DNA of 64,000 nt from Deroplatys truncata (GCA_030765065.1 CM060975.1:169480993-169544992); one strand, 5' to 3'. Positions 1-11,760 are shown, numbered from the stretch's first letter. The notes: generated by a model from the sequence alone, not told the origin. A program made the numbers and translations.

Positions 1-103
1 TGACAACAGCACATACCCAAATCCAAATCCTTCTAAAGTTTTTATTTATTTTTTCAACGTACTAAGTGTAAATACTGTACGAAGGATTTCGGCATGGTAA
101 TTT

Positions 104-312
104 TTCTCTATTATTCCCTATCTTCCCCCAAAGTCTGGCAGTATGAACGAGAGCGTGAATATGAGTGACCTAATGTATAAAAATCCAAAGAAGAACCAGA
201 AATCCAATTCCAACTGTATTCGAGTTAATACCATTACCAATAGGCAATATGTTCTGAAGCAAAAAAATACCGATATGAACACTGCAGTTAAAGGCGGGCT
301 TAAACGGAACAA
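104..312 (+). mobile_element. SINE family S1, body fragment without tRNA head
   Basis: The stretch follows, with many substitutions, the body of the S1 SINE that is more complete at 16150-16436. Shared landmarks in order are a CTCTA pyrimidine run, TATGAACGAGAGCGTG, GAGTTAATACCATTACCAATAGGCAATA and GCAGTTAAAGGC. The tRNA-like head with box A and box B is missing, so this is a truncated, old copy. Small ORFs on both strands here are by-products. Confidence 0.5.
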
Positions 313-435
313 TAAAAAGGGTGTAGATACAAAGCAAGATATATGCTGAATGTTCATTTCAAAGTGTGCTATCACTTCATTGTTTTGAATCAGTTTTTTG
401 GAAGTAGTATCAGTTCTAAGCGGAATATGTAATGT

Positions 436-500
436 AATGCACATGTGGCAGAGAAGTTGCCTAGCAAGCACAGCGTTCAGTCCGAGAAGTGCTAATGTGG
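436..500 (-). repeat. R2 repeat fragment, inverted copy
   Basis: Read on the minus strand this contains GCTTGCTAGGCAACTTCTC, matching the R2 piece at about 826-860 on the plus strand and another at about 45880. It therefore forms an imperfect inverted repeat with the 810-960 copy. Confidence 0.45.
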
Positions 501-665
501 TAACAACATTAATCATTTAACGTGGATCAAATAACGTGGTTGGCAAATCCACAGACAAATGCTATAAACATGATAACAAATTAAACAAACATGTTAATCT
601 TACTTATATAACCCTGCTATCTTCCATTCATTCTGCACAGATAATGTTTTTTGTTTACATTCGCA

Positions 666-755
666 GAAGGGAACGACAAAACTCACTGTTGACTCACTCA
701 CTTGCCACTGTTCACTCATTGACTCACTCATTCACGCACTCACTTGAAAATTCAC
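666..755 (+). repeat. cryptic ACTC-rich simple sequence
   Basis: About 90 bases are dominated by interspersed ACTCACT and ATTGACTCACTC words, an impure tetranucleotide tract. An overlapping ORF that is rich in His, Ser and Leu is a product of this composition. Confidence 0.6.
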
Positions 756-809
756 GTTGCCTTACACTAGCGATGATGATAACAGGTGTCTCGCTTAGAG
801 CTTTGAAGG

Positions 810-960
810 AACTTCAATATCGAACGCCATGCTTGCGAGGCAACTTCTCCGACACACGAGTCCTAGGCCTCTGCGAAAGTACTAGAAATTCTAGGCTAAG
901 CGGCTAGACAAATGATGCGATAAAGTATGTCATGACACACAATTAATACCCAGTATACAT
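810..960 (+). repeat. R2 dispersed repeat copy
   Basis: This aligns with 45868-46015: both carry GGCARCTTCTCCGACAYACGAG, GCCTCTGCG.AAGT, GGCTMAGYGGCTAGA and a trailing CCAGTATA. The family is not one I recognise. The copies differ at many positions and by several indels. Confidence 0.5.
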
Positions 961-2007
961 GGAAAACTGTTCTGCTATAAACTTGTAGTTGTCCATTTCG
1001 AAACTGCAGTAATGTAGAGAAGGCTTTGATTGGCGGACAATATAAGGGATAAAAAAGGCCTTAATTTTGCATGAAGAGTTAATGAATACTTAAAATAATA
1101 GTTAATATCAATTTAAGGGTGACTCTAGTATAAAATTACTAAAACGAAACTCCGAGAGAATTATTTTATTTCTCCTCATTTAGATCAAACTTGAATGATG
1201 ATTGCACCGTTAGTTTCAGGACGATGTTTATTATCCTTCTCTCTAGAATGACAACCGCATGACATGGGTAATTCATTCACTAAATGTGTTTTTCAACACT
1301 GTTACACAAATAGCAGCTAACCAGCTGCTGAATATGCTCTCCCGACAGGTCTATGTGAATGTTGCAACAATAATTATGTGAATACTCTATTGCATTATTC
1401 AGTAGAGTAGATTAGAGTGGAGCGGTGTATTGATTGGTCTTATAAGCCGCGGCAGTCAATGTTAACCTCTTTGGCTTGTATTTATGTCATTGTCGAAGCA
1501 CAGCATATATTGCGATACAAGTGCGGTAAGTGCATCTTTGCAGAACTAGAAGGATGCTGATACGCATTTTCCCTTCCAAGTTTCTGGAAAGGATTTTAAC
1601 GTAGGTGTATTACATAGTATTTATTTCAACGATAATGAGTAATAGAAACACGTACACCAAAATAAAATTAGTCACTGTCAGCTGTCCAAAAGTAGTGTCA
1701 AGGTCGATCACGAACTAGTGATCGATTAGCCAGATTGGTAGTGTTAGCCAAGTCAACATTTGAAAGTGACATGGAAGCTTGCGCCGAAGTAGTTATATTT
1801 AAAGCCTTCATGAATTAAATATTACTATAATTGTTCTCAAATAAACGGAAGTAAAACGGTAACATTTAAGTGGTAAAATTCAACAAACAAATGTGATTAT
1901 ACTGCATGTATGCAATAATATATATATCCACAAACACACATATATATAGTTCGAGCATTAAATACATTTGATTAACGCCTGTGGAACAAATACAAAATGT
2001 ACGCAGT
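961..2007. other. unassigned AT-rich DNA
   Basis: No coding region or repeat family was recognised. It holds a 22-base imperfect palindrome at 1703-1726 (CGATCAC, 6-base loop, GTGATCG) and short TATATA/CACACA tracts near 1918-1948. Confidence 0.5.
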
Positions 2008-2120
2008 ACAGGAAATTTTCAGCCTTCCCCGCACGATAGCATGAGCGCGAAATAGATGAAAAAAAGCATTATCCTTCAAAAATACTATTATACCAAGTAC
2101 ACTACATTAGAGCAGGCTTA
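2008..2120 (+). repeat. 110-bp direct repeat, left copy
   Basis: This segment and 3410-3518 are about 89% identical by eye. They share GCACGATAGCATGAGCG, TTCAAAAATACTATTA and AGTACACTA, and both end in AGGCTTA. They flank the mariner element exactly, the left copy ending in the TA that precedes the mariner TIR. Confidence 0.75.
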
Positions 2121-3407
2121 CGAGGGGCACTATTTATATTCTGAGCCTAATAATTAAAATAAAGTAATTTCTGATTGAAAGCTGCTTTATTGTTTTTCAA
2201 AATATTCTCCTTTATGATCAATACATTTTTGCATCCGTTTGAACCATTTGTCAAAGCATTTATTCCAGTCTTCTTGAGACACCTCGAAAACATGGTTTTT
2301 GAAGGCATCAAAGGCTCCATCTCTCAACGAAAATCGTTGACTACGCAATTTATTTTTGTTGTTTGGGAACAAAAAGAAGTCATTGGGTGCCAAATCAGGA
2401 CCGTATGGCGGATGACCCATCAATTCGACTTTTTGAGCCTTCAAATACTCTGTTGTTAGACGAGATATGTGTGCGCTTGCATTGTCTTGATGAAGAAAGA
2501 TCCTACGGTTCTTGTTGGTTTTCCTTACTTCACCGAAGACTTCCGGCAAACAAATGGTTGTGTACCATTCGGCATTGACCGTTTTACGTTCCTCTAAAGA
2601 CACTGTTGCCACATGGCCAGTTTTGCTGAAAAAGCAGGCGACCATTTGCTTCGAAGTGCTTCGAGTGCGAACAACTTTTTGTTGGATTTACTTCATCTTG
2701 AAACACCCATACAGTCGACTGCTGTTTATGTTCCGGCTCATACGCATAGATCCATGATTTGCCACTTGTTACAATCTTATATGCGTCTTTTGAGGCACCG
2801 CCATTGTATTTCTTAACATTTTTGTACACCAATCGACACGAGCATCTTTTTGAGATTGCGTCAAATTATGTGGGATACAACGAAAACAAACATTTTTCAC
2901 GGCTAAATAATCATACAATATTTTATATATGCTGGTGGAACTAATGCCTAGGGTTGCCTCAATCTCACAATATGTCGCATGACGATCTTTCATTATTCTT
3001 TTTGCACAGTATCAATGTTTTCTGGCACAACAACTGATTTTGGACGACCTTCACGAACTTCATCATTGAGCGAACGGCGGCCATGATTAAATTCGTTATA
3101 CCAGCGTTTCACAGTGGCAAAGGATGGAGCTTCGTCGCCAAATGTGGAAGTTAGTTGATCGATGAACTCTTGTCTTGATAATCCACGTCGAAAGTCGTAA
3201 TGAACCATTGCACGAACATTTTCACGTGTTAATTCCAAGTTTTTGTTGACACACAATTTTCAAGTTAGTGTAAACAAAACAAATGACGCACTATTGACAA
3301 AATGTTTGAAGTAGGTTATGGTCAAAAATGTCAAACTTTCCACTGGAAACGTCAGATGGCACCTACAACATTCAGGGTTGCCAAGGCTCAAAACATAAAT
3401 AGTGTCC
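2121..3407 (-). mobile_element. mariner element, about 1.29 kb
   Basis: The left end begins CGAGGGGCACTATTTAT after a TA dinucleotide. The right end read on the minus strand gives GGACACTATTTATGTTTTGAGCC, matching the left end over about 22 positions. The outermost bases of the right end (expected CCTCG then TA) are missing, and the sequence passes directly into the second copy of the 110-bp direct repeat. The length is normal for a mariner. It contains a minus-strand transposase relic (2187-3256). Confidence 0.85.
2187..3256 (-). pseudogene. mariner transposase pseudogene (SETMAR-like)
   Basis: About 1070 bases encode a diverged mariner transposase of near-normal length (about 350 codons) broken by frameshifts. 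The N-terminal helix-turn-helix part (3256-2993) contains the words VKRWYNEF, GRRSLNDEVREGRP. The second block (2993-2769) contains ATLGISSTSIYKIL and PHNLTQSQKDARVDWC. The catalytic region follows. The first aspartate motif, normally TGDESW in this family, reads TSGKSW, so catalytic Asp 1 is lost. Asp 2 is intact (FLHQDNASAH) and Asp 3 is intact (PDLAPNDFFLFP). The C-terminus ends KCIDHKGEYFEKQ, as is usual in these proteins. It is certainly dead: both reading-frame breaks and a lost metal-binding residue are visible. Three shorter ORFs on the plus strand are shadows. Confidence 0.9.
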
Positions 3408-3518
3408 GGGAAATGTTCAGCCCTCCCCGCACGATAGCATGAGCGAGAAATGGATTAAAAAATCATTATCGTTCAAAAATACTATTACACTAAGTACACT
3501 ATATTAGAGTAGGCTTAA
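3408..3518 (+). repeat. 110-bp direct repeat, right copy
   Basis: This is the partner of 2008-2120, starting GGGAAATGTTCAGCC and ending AGAGTAGGCTTA. Unlike the left copy it continues into unrelated sequence (ATATACTCATC). Confidence 0.75.
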
Positions 3519-3544
3519 TATACTCATCATCTTGCTCACAACAA

Positions 3545-3640
3545 TGTGGCTCACCTCCATTATAGAGGAGTACCATTTCTGAGTTTAAACTTGTAGGACC
3601 GGAGTCTGAAACTCGGTTAGGATGAGTTGTCCAAATAAAG
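3545..3640 (+). mobile_element. possible SINE fragment (S6)
   Basis: It shares GGTTAGGATGAGTT and the preceding layout with the tRNA-like repeat at 59893-60110. Too short and diverged for firm assignment. Confidence 0.3.
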
Positions 3641-5080
3641 CTTTATACTAGTGAAACAAATATCAGGATCTCTCGATGCAATTATCTCCGAGATTAATTT
3701 CTTACCACTGCATCTGTTTACTTAATCCTCTTTGCAAATTTGAGCTGCACTAAATAGTTTGATTTAATTTTGTGTCAAACAGAATTCGATTAACATATTA
3801 TAAGACCTTAAACTTATTTTAAGGTACAATGAAAATGTTACATTATTTGGTGTTACAAATTGTGAGGTAATTTTTTTTAGAATATCCAGGTTGTGAATAA
3901 TGGTTCTTTAACCTATATTTTACTTATCGTAGCTGTATCTCTAAGTTTTTTTTTTAAAAAGGTACCTTAAAGGATAAAAATGTGCAATGCAGAAAATTGA
4001 TCTTCGTTGACAAACATTTTTTCGTACTGCAGCGAATAAAGATATTTAAAGTTCCTGCTAAATTTAAGGTATCGGCAAAAAGCGACAAACTTTTCTTTTT
4101 AGTGTGTATTATTTCAGCAGCTTGTTTCTTTTCATCCACATATATCTACAACTAAGAGGAACCCCAGTACATCTTGTTTCTGGTAAAGTACTATACAAGA
4201 ACTTTAGTTTTATACACCTCCTCCATTAGAAGGATAAGGCTTACTTCGCTCCCTGAAGATGGCTGAATCCTGAAATTGTATCCGGATGGATCATACTTCG
4301 ACTCGGCTGTGCTAGATATCACATCCGTTTGTGGAAAAGCTAGACCATGTCGCTATTTGTACAACTGGTATTGAGGGTAAACGTACTAAGCGACTCGGAT
4401 AGATACTGATCAGTAGGTTGGGTGGCCTACTTGTGCAGGGAATTTGTGTGCTCAGGATTGGAAATTACTACGCAACCGCAATATGTATCTTCCTAATGGA
4501 CATATGTTGAAACCTGGTAAGTACATGTTTCGTGCTCTGTTATTTATTATTCACTCGTGTTGTCATAGACAGGACACGATACGGAAGCAACAAATTATTT
4601 AACATGTTGTTTGTGTTTGGAGAATATTAACGTAATGATAGACAAGTGCGAGCACTTTATAGTCAAAGGTTTCCGGACAGCTTATAACGCATTGTTTTCT
4701 CCCATCAATTGCAATTATGACTACGTAACCATGGTGCCTGCTGCTGATATTTAATCAGCTACCTAGGTATTACTATGTTTTCAACACAGCACTATGTGCT
4801 ATCCTAATAACTTTAACAAAAATTAGAAAAATTCCATTTATATCTCTAATTTATGTAGCTTGAATAAAACTTACATTTTCACTGCAAATTAAAATATCTC
4901 CATAATAAATTATATGTTATATTCTATATGACCTATTCAACTAATAACAGAAACCTACACCAGGAGGATTTATACTTACATTTCCTATTACATAGCATTA
5001 AGTAATCGATTTTTTTTAAAAAAATACATTTGTTTTTCAACCTTTAGGACAAGGAACATGGTGACTATTATTACGTTTTA
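3641..5080. other. unassigned AT-rich DNA
   Basis: No exon or repeat family recognised. Short homopolymer T and A runs occur at 3870-3960 and 5010-5025. A stretch near 4235-4330 is less AT-rich and may be an old retroelement tail, but nothing diagnostic is present. Confidence 0.45.
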
Positions 5081-5515
5081 GTTTTCTACCACGTACCTAG
5101 AACGTAGAAAAGGAATTGAATTCCACCCAAAAATTCGATTCTGAAATTTCACCCGAAATATATGTATGTTCTGAAGTCTCCTGAAACCAAATAAATCTTT
5201 TTTGGAAACATAGCCGTATATGTGTGTGTGTGTGCGCGCATGTGAACAGCTTAACTCAAAAACGAAAAGTCGGATAAATACCAAACTTGGTATTTAAGTT
5301 CAATATCTTCGAAAGATGCGACACGAAGATTTTCAACAGAATTTCCCATCCCAAACTACTCCTTACATGGAACATTTTTCGAAATTTTTTATTTTCTAAA
5401 AACTAGGCCTACATATTTTGATTAAAATACTATATATTAAATATGTCTACATCACAAATAAAAAGCATATCTTGAATTTTCAGGGAATAATCTGTTAAAT
5501 ACTCTGCATTCGTTT
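5081..5515 (+). repeat. R1 repeat, 5' part
   Basis: Copy of the R1 family. Landmarks in order are TTCTACCACGTACCTAGAA, ATTCCACCCAAAAATTCG, a short GT tract, GTGAACAGC.TAACTCAAAAACG, AAGTCGGATAAATACCAAAC, GATGCGACACGAAGATTTTC, ACATGGAACATTTTTCGAAA and TATCTTGAATTTTC. It stops near the point where the opposite-strand piece begins. Confidence 0.75.
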
Positions 5516-5518
5516 TGA

Positions 5519-5745
5519 GGTGGGGAGATATTCTTAAAGATCTTTGGGTCGCATCCTTGGAACATGCTGAACTTAAATACATTTTTAATTTTTGGGTTAT
5601 GCTGTGCACACGCGCGGTCCTTTTTCTAAAAGATCTTTATTTTTGGTTTCAGAGTCCTGAAAACATGTATTTCCGTTGAAATCCCCATATAGAACTTTTA
5701 GCGTAACATAATATCTTCTCTACCTACTAGATACTAGTACAGAAT
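5519..5745 (-). repeat. R1 repeat, 5' part, inverted
   Basis: On the minus strand this runs from the R1 5' end (near 5745) through CCGGAAAT-like sequence, an interrupted GTG/GCG tract and TCGCATCCTTGGAACATGCTGAACTTAAATAC read on plus. It faces the 5081-5515 copy, so the two make a large inverted repeat. Confidence 0.65.
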
Positions 5746-5959
5746 GTAAAACTCTGGGATGCCTACACTACTTCCTCTACCTTTTACTATCTCACGGGTG
5801 TCCCATATATATCTAAAAATATTCACACAAAATGAATCTTTTATCCGTCTTACCTAAACCATAATTAAAATCTTGGGCTTGAACTTATATAGAATTAGGG
5901 TCTGCGGAGTTCTTACTTTTTCTCTTGTTGGTTAGATGTAATATGTGGAAGAGATAATA

Positions 5960-5995
<36 letters not shown>

Positions 5996-6865
5996 CAAGT
6001 TAGTTTTGTTTGCCATGAGACCATGCGAAGAAAGAAATGTGAAGAATGCTCAGGTTCGAACTTCACAGACGATGACCAATGTCTTAGCCCGGAGAAAATT
6101 TAGAACCAAAACTGCTAATTTAAAAATGGCCAATTCTAAAAGAATTTGAAACAAGGACTTTTCCTGAGCAACTTCTCTCGTTTATAAGGTTTCACAGATA
6201 TAAAGGGATACACAATTCAATCGGAATAAAATGTACCTCACAGCCTACTTGTAGAAATTTCAAGATATGCATTTAATTTTTATGCCAACGTTCCAAATAT
6301 GACATTTTCGATACAATATGGCAATTTCCTACTTTTCCATACAAAACGTAATTTGGGATAGAGACATTTCGTTAACATATTCGCATAGTATCCTTAAAAT
6401 GCATTGGACAATTGAATGATATTTGGGAAAGGAAACGTTTTAGCCTGAGTTTAGGATACCTCCCCGGAATTTGTCAGTTGTGAGAACTAAAGAAAAGTGA
6501 AAAAAATTGAATAAAGGAGGACGGTACTGGCGGGATTTAAAGTCCCAAGTAGGTATTGACAAAAATTATTTGTTAAAACTTCCAAAATCCACCTAATGAT
6601 ATAATAGATACTCGAAAATTTTAAAAAGCTACGCTTACTTTATTTCAACCTCTTATACACAAAACCTTAGTGTTTGTTCAACCAGGGCACGAAAGTGTGC
6701 ACTTGGTCTTAGCAAAAATTACAGGATACTATAAAACTTCAAAAATCTACCCATACCACATTTTTCAACCTCTTATTTACAAATGGTCACTATTTGACCA
6801 ATATGGACAAAACTTCGTATATTTACGCTTCAGATAAAAGTACAAATTATAGACTACTTAAATCG
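5746..6865. other. unassigned DNA with (TA)n and a recurring AAACTTC.AAAATC motif
   Basis: A perfect (TA)n tract of about 30 bases lies at 5963-5993. Around 6577-6660, 6736-6785 and again at 7159-7195, similar words recur (AAACTTCCAAAATCCACC, AAACTTCAAAAATCTACC, TTTCAAAAATCCCCCA, each followed by TTTCAACC), suggesting a degenerate repeat. No coding sequence seen. Confidence 0.45.
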
Positions 6866-7146
6866 CCTTCCTTGGTCTAGGGTAGTTTTCATGCTAATTT
6901 CTGGTTCACGAGGTTGCGGGTTCAAACCCTGCAAAGGATGATGGACTGGCGTAAAAACTCTTAGCATGTCTTCCATCAAAGGAAAGTAAAGTAGATGATA
7001 CTTGTCGTAGATTTACGGCACGTAAAATACCACAAATCTGATAAACAGGCCTCTAAGCAAAATTTCCGTCTTCCATTTCCATAGAATGGGACGCTAAAAA
7101 CAACAGTAGTTAAAGAGGGCCCATAAATAAATCTGAATTTAATTAA
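6866..7146 (+). mobile_element. SINE family S3, full-length copy
   Basis: The head is tRNA-derived: GGTCTAGGGTAGTTTTCATG resembles box A and GCGGGTTCAAACCC is a good box B. The body carries TTTACGGCACGTAAAA, GATAAACAGGCCTCTAAGCAAAATTTCCG and TAAAGAGGGCCCATAAATAAA. Related copies lie at 33127-33332 (+), 44598-44826 (-) and 46664-46856 (+). Confidence 0.75.
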
Positions 7147-7403
7147 ACACACCACTTTCGGCTTTCAAAAATCCCCCATCCTTATTTTCAACCCTGTACA
7201 TGCAGAATCTACCAATGCAATGCCGAGTAAGACAGCTAGTTTTAAATCAAGTGATTCAGATTTCAAGGATGATACGCAAGAAAGAGCGCAGAAGGCCACA
7301 ATGCAGCTCGTACCCTACCGAGCATCTAGTATTAAATGAAAAGTGCCAGTAGTAATGGATGATTTGAAATAACGCTCATTTTCAACTGTTTACAAACACT
7401 TTA

Positions 7404-8534
7404 TTAACACAGATCTTCATGATTTACAAACGCAAGCGTATTAGTGAGTCTTTGGAGTTTTGTATGACATATAGCAATCACATCACACAGATGAACACCG
7501 CCTTTATCGGAGCACTCATGTAGATGAGCTAGGAAGCTAAGCAATGTTTTCTCCAGTACAGCAACAGAAATATCGGCGACTTCTCTATAGATCTTGGCCT
7601 CCATCGCCTGGAGGATTGCAGGGCGATTTGGAACTTAATATACCGCCAGAGGAAGAAATCGGGAGCCGTCAGATACGTGCCGGCTAAGCCACATCACCAA
7701 ATCGGGAGATGAGACGTCCACGAAACCCCTCATGCAGTTCTTCCACTGATAGCTGGGCGGCGTGTGCAGTTGCACCGTCCTGTTCATACCACATGATTGG
7801 ATAGGGATGCTGTTGTTGTAGCGCAGGGACGACAAATTTAGCTCGAAATTCACGGTACATGTTACATCATCATTGTCCCGAAAGAAGTATGGACCGACTA
7901 TCCCAGCTTTATTGTGACTGCACACCACACCGTTAATTTCGGGCTGTGTAGCGCTTGTTCGTGGAATTACTGTAGGTTCTCAGTGCCCCAGAAATGGCAG
8001 TTTTGCTTGTTAACTGGTCCTAACAGTAAGTAGTGTGCATCGTCAGTCATAATCATCAGGCTGTCAACTATTCCTAGATCAGCTGCCCACATTTCCAGAA
8101 CGTGTCACAAAATCGAACACGTGCGACCTTGTCGGTGGACCTTAAGCGTTGAACTACCTGTATTTTTTTAGGAACATGCATGCAAATCTAGGCGTAAAAT
8201 GCGCTTTATACTACCGTAGCTCATGTTTAGTGCCTGCGATCTGCCGCGGAGCGATCGTCGTGGACTTGTCTGAGTGGATGATCGTACATGGTCAATGTTT
8301 TCCTGTGTCCTCATATTTCGGGGTCATTCAGGAGGCTTGCTATTACGACTGATCATCCTCATGCCACTTAGCTATCCAACGCTGTATGGTATGGCTATTC
8401 GGGACATATCTGCGATGATTTAATCTGCGGAAAGCTCGTTGGGTCGCTACTATTGACTTAGTTTCATTGTAAAACTCTAACACACGAACACGGTCTTGAA
8501 CACTCCGCTTCTCCATCGTAACTGAATTTTCCAT
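7404..8534 (-). pseudogene. DUF4817-type mariner-like transposase pseudogene
   Basis: A diverged IS630-Tc1-mariner superfamily transposase spread over three frames. The N-terminal helix-turn-helix (8534-8343) reads RVRVLEFYNETKSIVATQRA and HTIQRWIAKWHE, the DUF4817-like pattern common in insect elements. The catalytic core can be followed across frames: MTDDAHYLLLGPVNKQNCHFW near 8060-8000 (Asp 1), YEQDGATAH near 7790-7770 (Asp 2) and LTAPDFFLWRYIK near 7665-7630 (Asp 3). The C-terminus (7604-7404) has AHLHECSDKGGVHLCDVI. The three acidic positions survive, but frameshifts and stops separate them, so it is not functional. No convincing TIRs were found. The Asp-2 and Asp-3 pieces are in different frames within 7635-7928. 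Confidence 0.8.
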
Positions 8535-8889
8535 TCCCTTGCAATACTGTTAGCGTGCCATCGACCACCTGCGCGCGCACCCGCAGTCACAATAGCCAAC
8601 TGAAAAGGTGTTGGTATATAACCTCTCACGTATTTGTTCTAAAATACTGCTCACGACCGCTTTGGACAGACTGTATCGCCGTAAAAATTTCTGCTTCTTC
8701 GGATTTTCAAAATCGTGACGAAAGCTCTTTTTCAGTTAGGAATGGCATTCAAAATCTCCAAATACAGCAACTCCGAGTCAACAGTTTGGTTTGCCAAACC
8801 ATTTTCCAGTTACAATATTTGTTACACGCCTTAACATTAGGCTACAGCGATGTTAAGCTAACAGGGAGCTTGTTGTCTATTTAGCGACA

Positions 8890-11690
8890 TTTTAGCTGGA
8901 GGGTGGGGAACCCTTCTAAGCATGTAGGGGTTTAGCTATTGGAAGGAGATAATATTTAATTGGTACGAGGCAATGAAGGGTGTTCAGGGAGTTCAGCATA
9001 CTATGCACTTCTCTCAATAGCTAAAGATTTAACTGAGAGATTAGCCACTCCACTGCACTGAAAAACGTCACTGAACAAGCAGTAACACAATGTTACAGCT
9101 AACACTGGACGATGAAGTCGTCAAATTCCATCTTAAATCACTTTAACATTGTGTTGAAATTTTACATCAATTGATGAAACCTTCGAGCATGTATATGTTG
9201 TGACTTGAAGCCAACATGAAAGTCACGTGACGAAGGTAGAAAAGTGCAATGCCGCCCAAAAGCCGTAATAGAAATGTGGAATGAAAATGTTAACATAAAG
9301 GAATTCTCTTATCGACAAGCTAATTGTGTAAGTATAAGGGACCCTAATGATACCTTATGAATATAGAGCACTAAATAACGTGCATTCCATGTTTAAAACT
9401 TGAACCTGACATGAAAACTTAGTAACATGGAGGATAGGTTATGGAAATGGAAATCACAACAACAGTTATTCAAACATAAAAAGGGACTATAGTTTAGGAT
9501 GGTGGCAAGCTAAAATGTGGTTTTATGTTATTTGGTGTTGCAATACTAACGAGTGTGCCTTGAAAAGCTTACAGTGACAACTTAAAATAAACTTCAGAAG
9601 CCATCATCACTTACAGCGGGATTGCCCCTGTTATCTGTGACGAACAAAGGATAACATCAGGATTAAACTACAAAGCTCTTCAAATGCTAAATTATGTAAA
9701 CAAATAAACTTATTGCTTTACATTTTTCTACGTAGACTATCATTTATAGTTCTTACTTGTATCCAAAAAGGCTATCCTGATTTCACTTGTATTTATTACA
9801 ATGTCAGTTACAAAATGGTTTAGGAAGCTTAGGATAAAGCAGTTTAAGATATAAATGAAATTTAAGACCCAAAACAGCACATCTGACAGGAAAAACATAC
9901 AATGTGGTTCTGAGTTCCATGCTGTTTCATTTGACATTCCCATTAATTTCGTAGAGGAAATTGACAACAAAGTATCTGCATCTTCTTGAGAACAATATTG
10001 TTAATTCAAATACTGCCTCATATTCTGTGTAACTGAATTCAACAAAAGAGCTTGTTGGCGTTTTTCCTCCTAAGAGTCCTCTGTTTATCTTGACATCGTT
10101 AATTTCCTAAAGAAGAAAGAGTGGAAATGAATCGACAGCTTCTAGAGTAAGAGATTTTTTTTCTTTCTTTCTTTTCCAGATTTTCATATTACTGAGAAAT
10201 GGGTACAAGACTGTCACAAGCTGTTAAGAACCTAAATGTCAACAATACAAATCAATCCAAACAAGTATATTTTTGTAAACTCTTTTTAATTTCAGTTTGT
10301 TTTTCTTCCGGTGTACCGTTGTCTTAAACATTAATGTAAAATAGTATACCCGCGCCGTCTTTGTTAAAGTAATAGACTGAACAAATTTGACACTCTAATT
10401 CTGAGAAAAATGGATATTCATTTCTTTTCTACTATGTTCTTTAAAAATGTGTACATATCTATGAAAAGGAATGCTAAATCCTTTTCGCAATGCTTCCTTG
10501 CAGCATAAGCAGTACAATAAGAGGCCCTAGTTTGTTGGCGTGTATAAATCTTGAATTTAACGGAACTACCGAAAAAAAAATTCCGCGCTAAGTTCGTCCT
10601 GCATTCACTGCTTATACCTTCGCCAGCTGATGGAGATGTTGGTTTCAAACGCGTGACGTTTTACGCTCTCTATCCGTACGCATTTTCGAAGTATGAAACC
10701 GAGCATTTAACAAAGAGCATAACAATATAACAAAGAATGCATGTTTAAGCCATAATTTAGGGGACATGCTTCTATTATTTTAAATTTTACTGTTGCAGAT
10801 TTAACTGATAAATCCACACTGCAAATTTCCAAGCACTCAATATATTACTATATCTGCAAGGAATGAATATGTACTTGATACATCCAAACCTATACAATTG
10901 ACTACCTACAAAGTCACAGCATGTAACCTTTGTACTCTGAAATTATTCCCTGAGCTACCGCTTTAGTCATCTAAAATATCTCATATTGCTTATCTGGCCA
11001 TTAAGCTGAACTCAATGGCGGTAACCACTCCATATTTCAACCACTTATTTTCCCAGCAGGATACTTACGAAGGCGTTGTCTCATAACGCTTTCATGTTAA
11101 CCTCACTTAAACCCTTACTTGATCTTAATCTCTAGAATATATTACTATAATGCTCTGTTATTTTAGAACCACTCTCTACTATTACATTACAGCGAAGGTT
11201 CCCAAAGGAAGTGTTGATCAGGGTTTAAAATTATTTCGCGCTAACACAGTTGCTGTCGAAGATTGATAGTGCAATATCGGGTTCCAATCACTGAGGTAGC
11301 ATTGCTATTTTTAAATATTCCGAAGTGACACTCAGGTCTTAAAATTTTAAGAAAGAAAGTAAAACAATACGAGTAAATCATCCCTATATGAAAGAAGTCG
11401 CTATATGCCCATAGAAGTCTCTTTGTCACCACGGCCTTGCCTAGTGGGGTCTACTTGCGCTGTCAGAATATCCATCACCATCATCATCATCATCATCATC
11501 AAAAAGCAAAATAATCAAACTCTGAAAGAAGTAGTAAAATTTCAAAGCACAGCCTCACAAGAAAGCAGTATGCTCGTAAGTTTTATGAACATTTGTTCTC
11601 ATATAAGTAGCAGCACCTGGCGTACAGGAGTTGACAACGACTATGCAAAACCACATTTATTTTACTAAATGTTATTAGAAAATTGTATTT
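8890..11690. other. unassigned AT-rich DNA
   Basis: About 2.8 kb without a recognisable gene or repeat family. Local features are a CTTTCTTTCTTTTCC tract near 10150-10170, a (CAT)n run at 11472-11500 and scattered short ORFs that look random in composition. It could be intron or intergenic sequence. Confidence 0.5.
11472..11500 (+). repeat. (ATC)n microsatellite
   Basis: About nine near-perfect ATC units follow TATCC and end at CAAAAAG. Confidence 0.85.
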
Positions 11691-11691
11691 A

Positions 11692-11760
11692 CAGTAAAAC
11701 CCCATTTAACTGAACTGCGTTTAACCGAAACGGCAGAGAAAAAAAATCTGATGCGTTGCA
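11692..11760 (+). mobile_element. pogo/Tigger-like terminal fragment
   Basis: CAGTAAAACCCCATTTAAC followed by a GTTTAACCGAAAC word resembles the terminal inverted repeats of pogo/Tigger DNA transposons, directly preceded by TA. No matching right end was found, so this is a truncated end only. Confidence 0.45.

Noticed and set aside
4235..4330. Possible Penelope-like or LINE 3' tail
   Set aside because: CCTGAAGATGGCTGAATC is suggestive only; no coding part or second copy nearby supports it.
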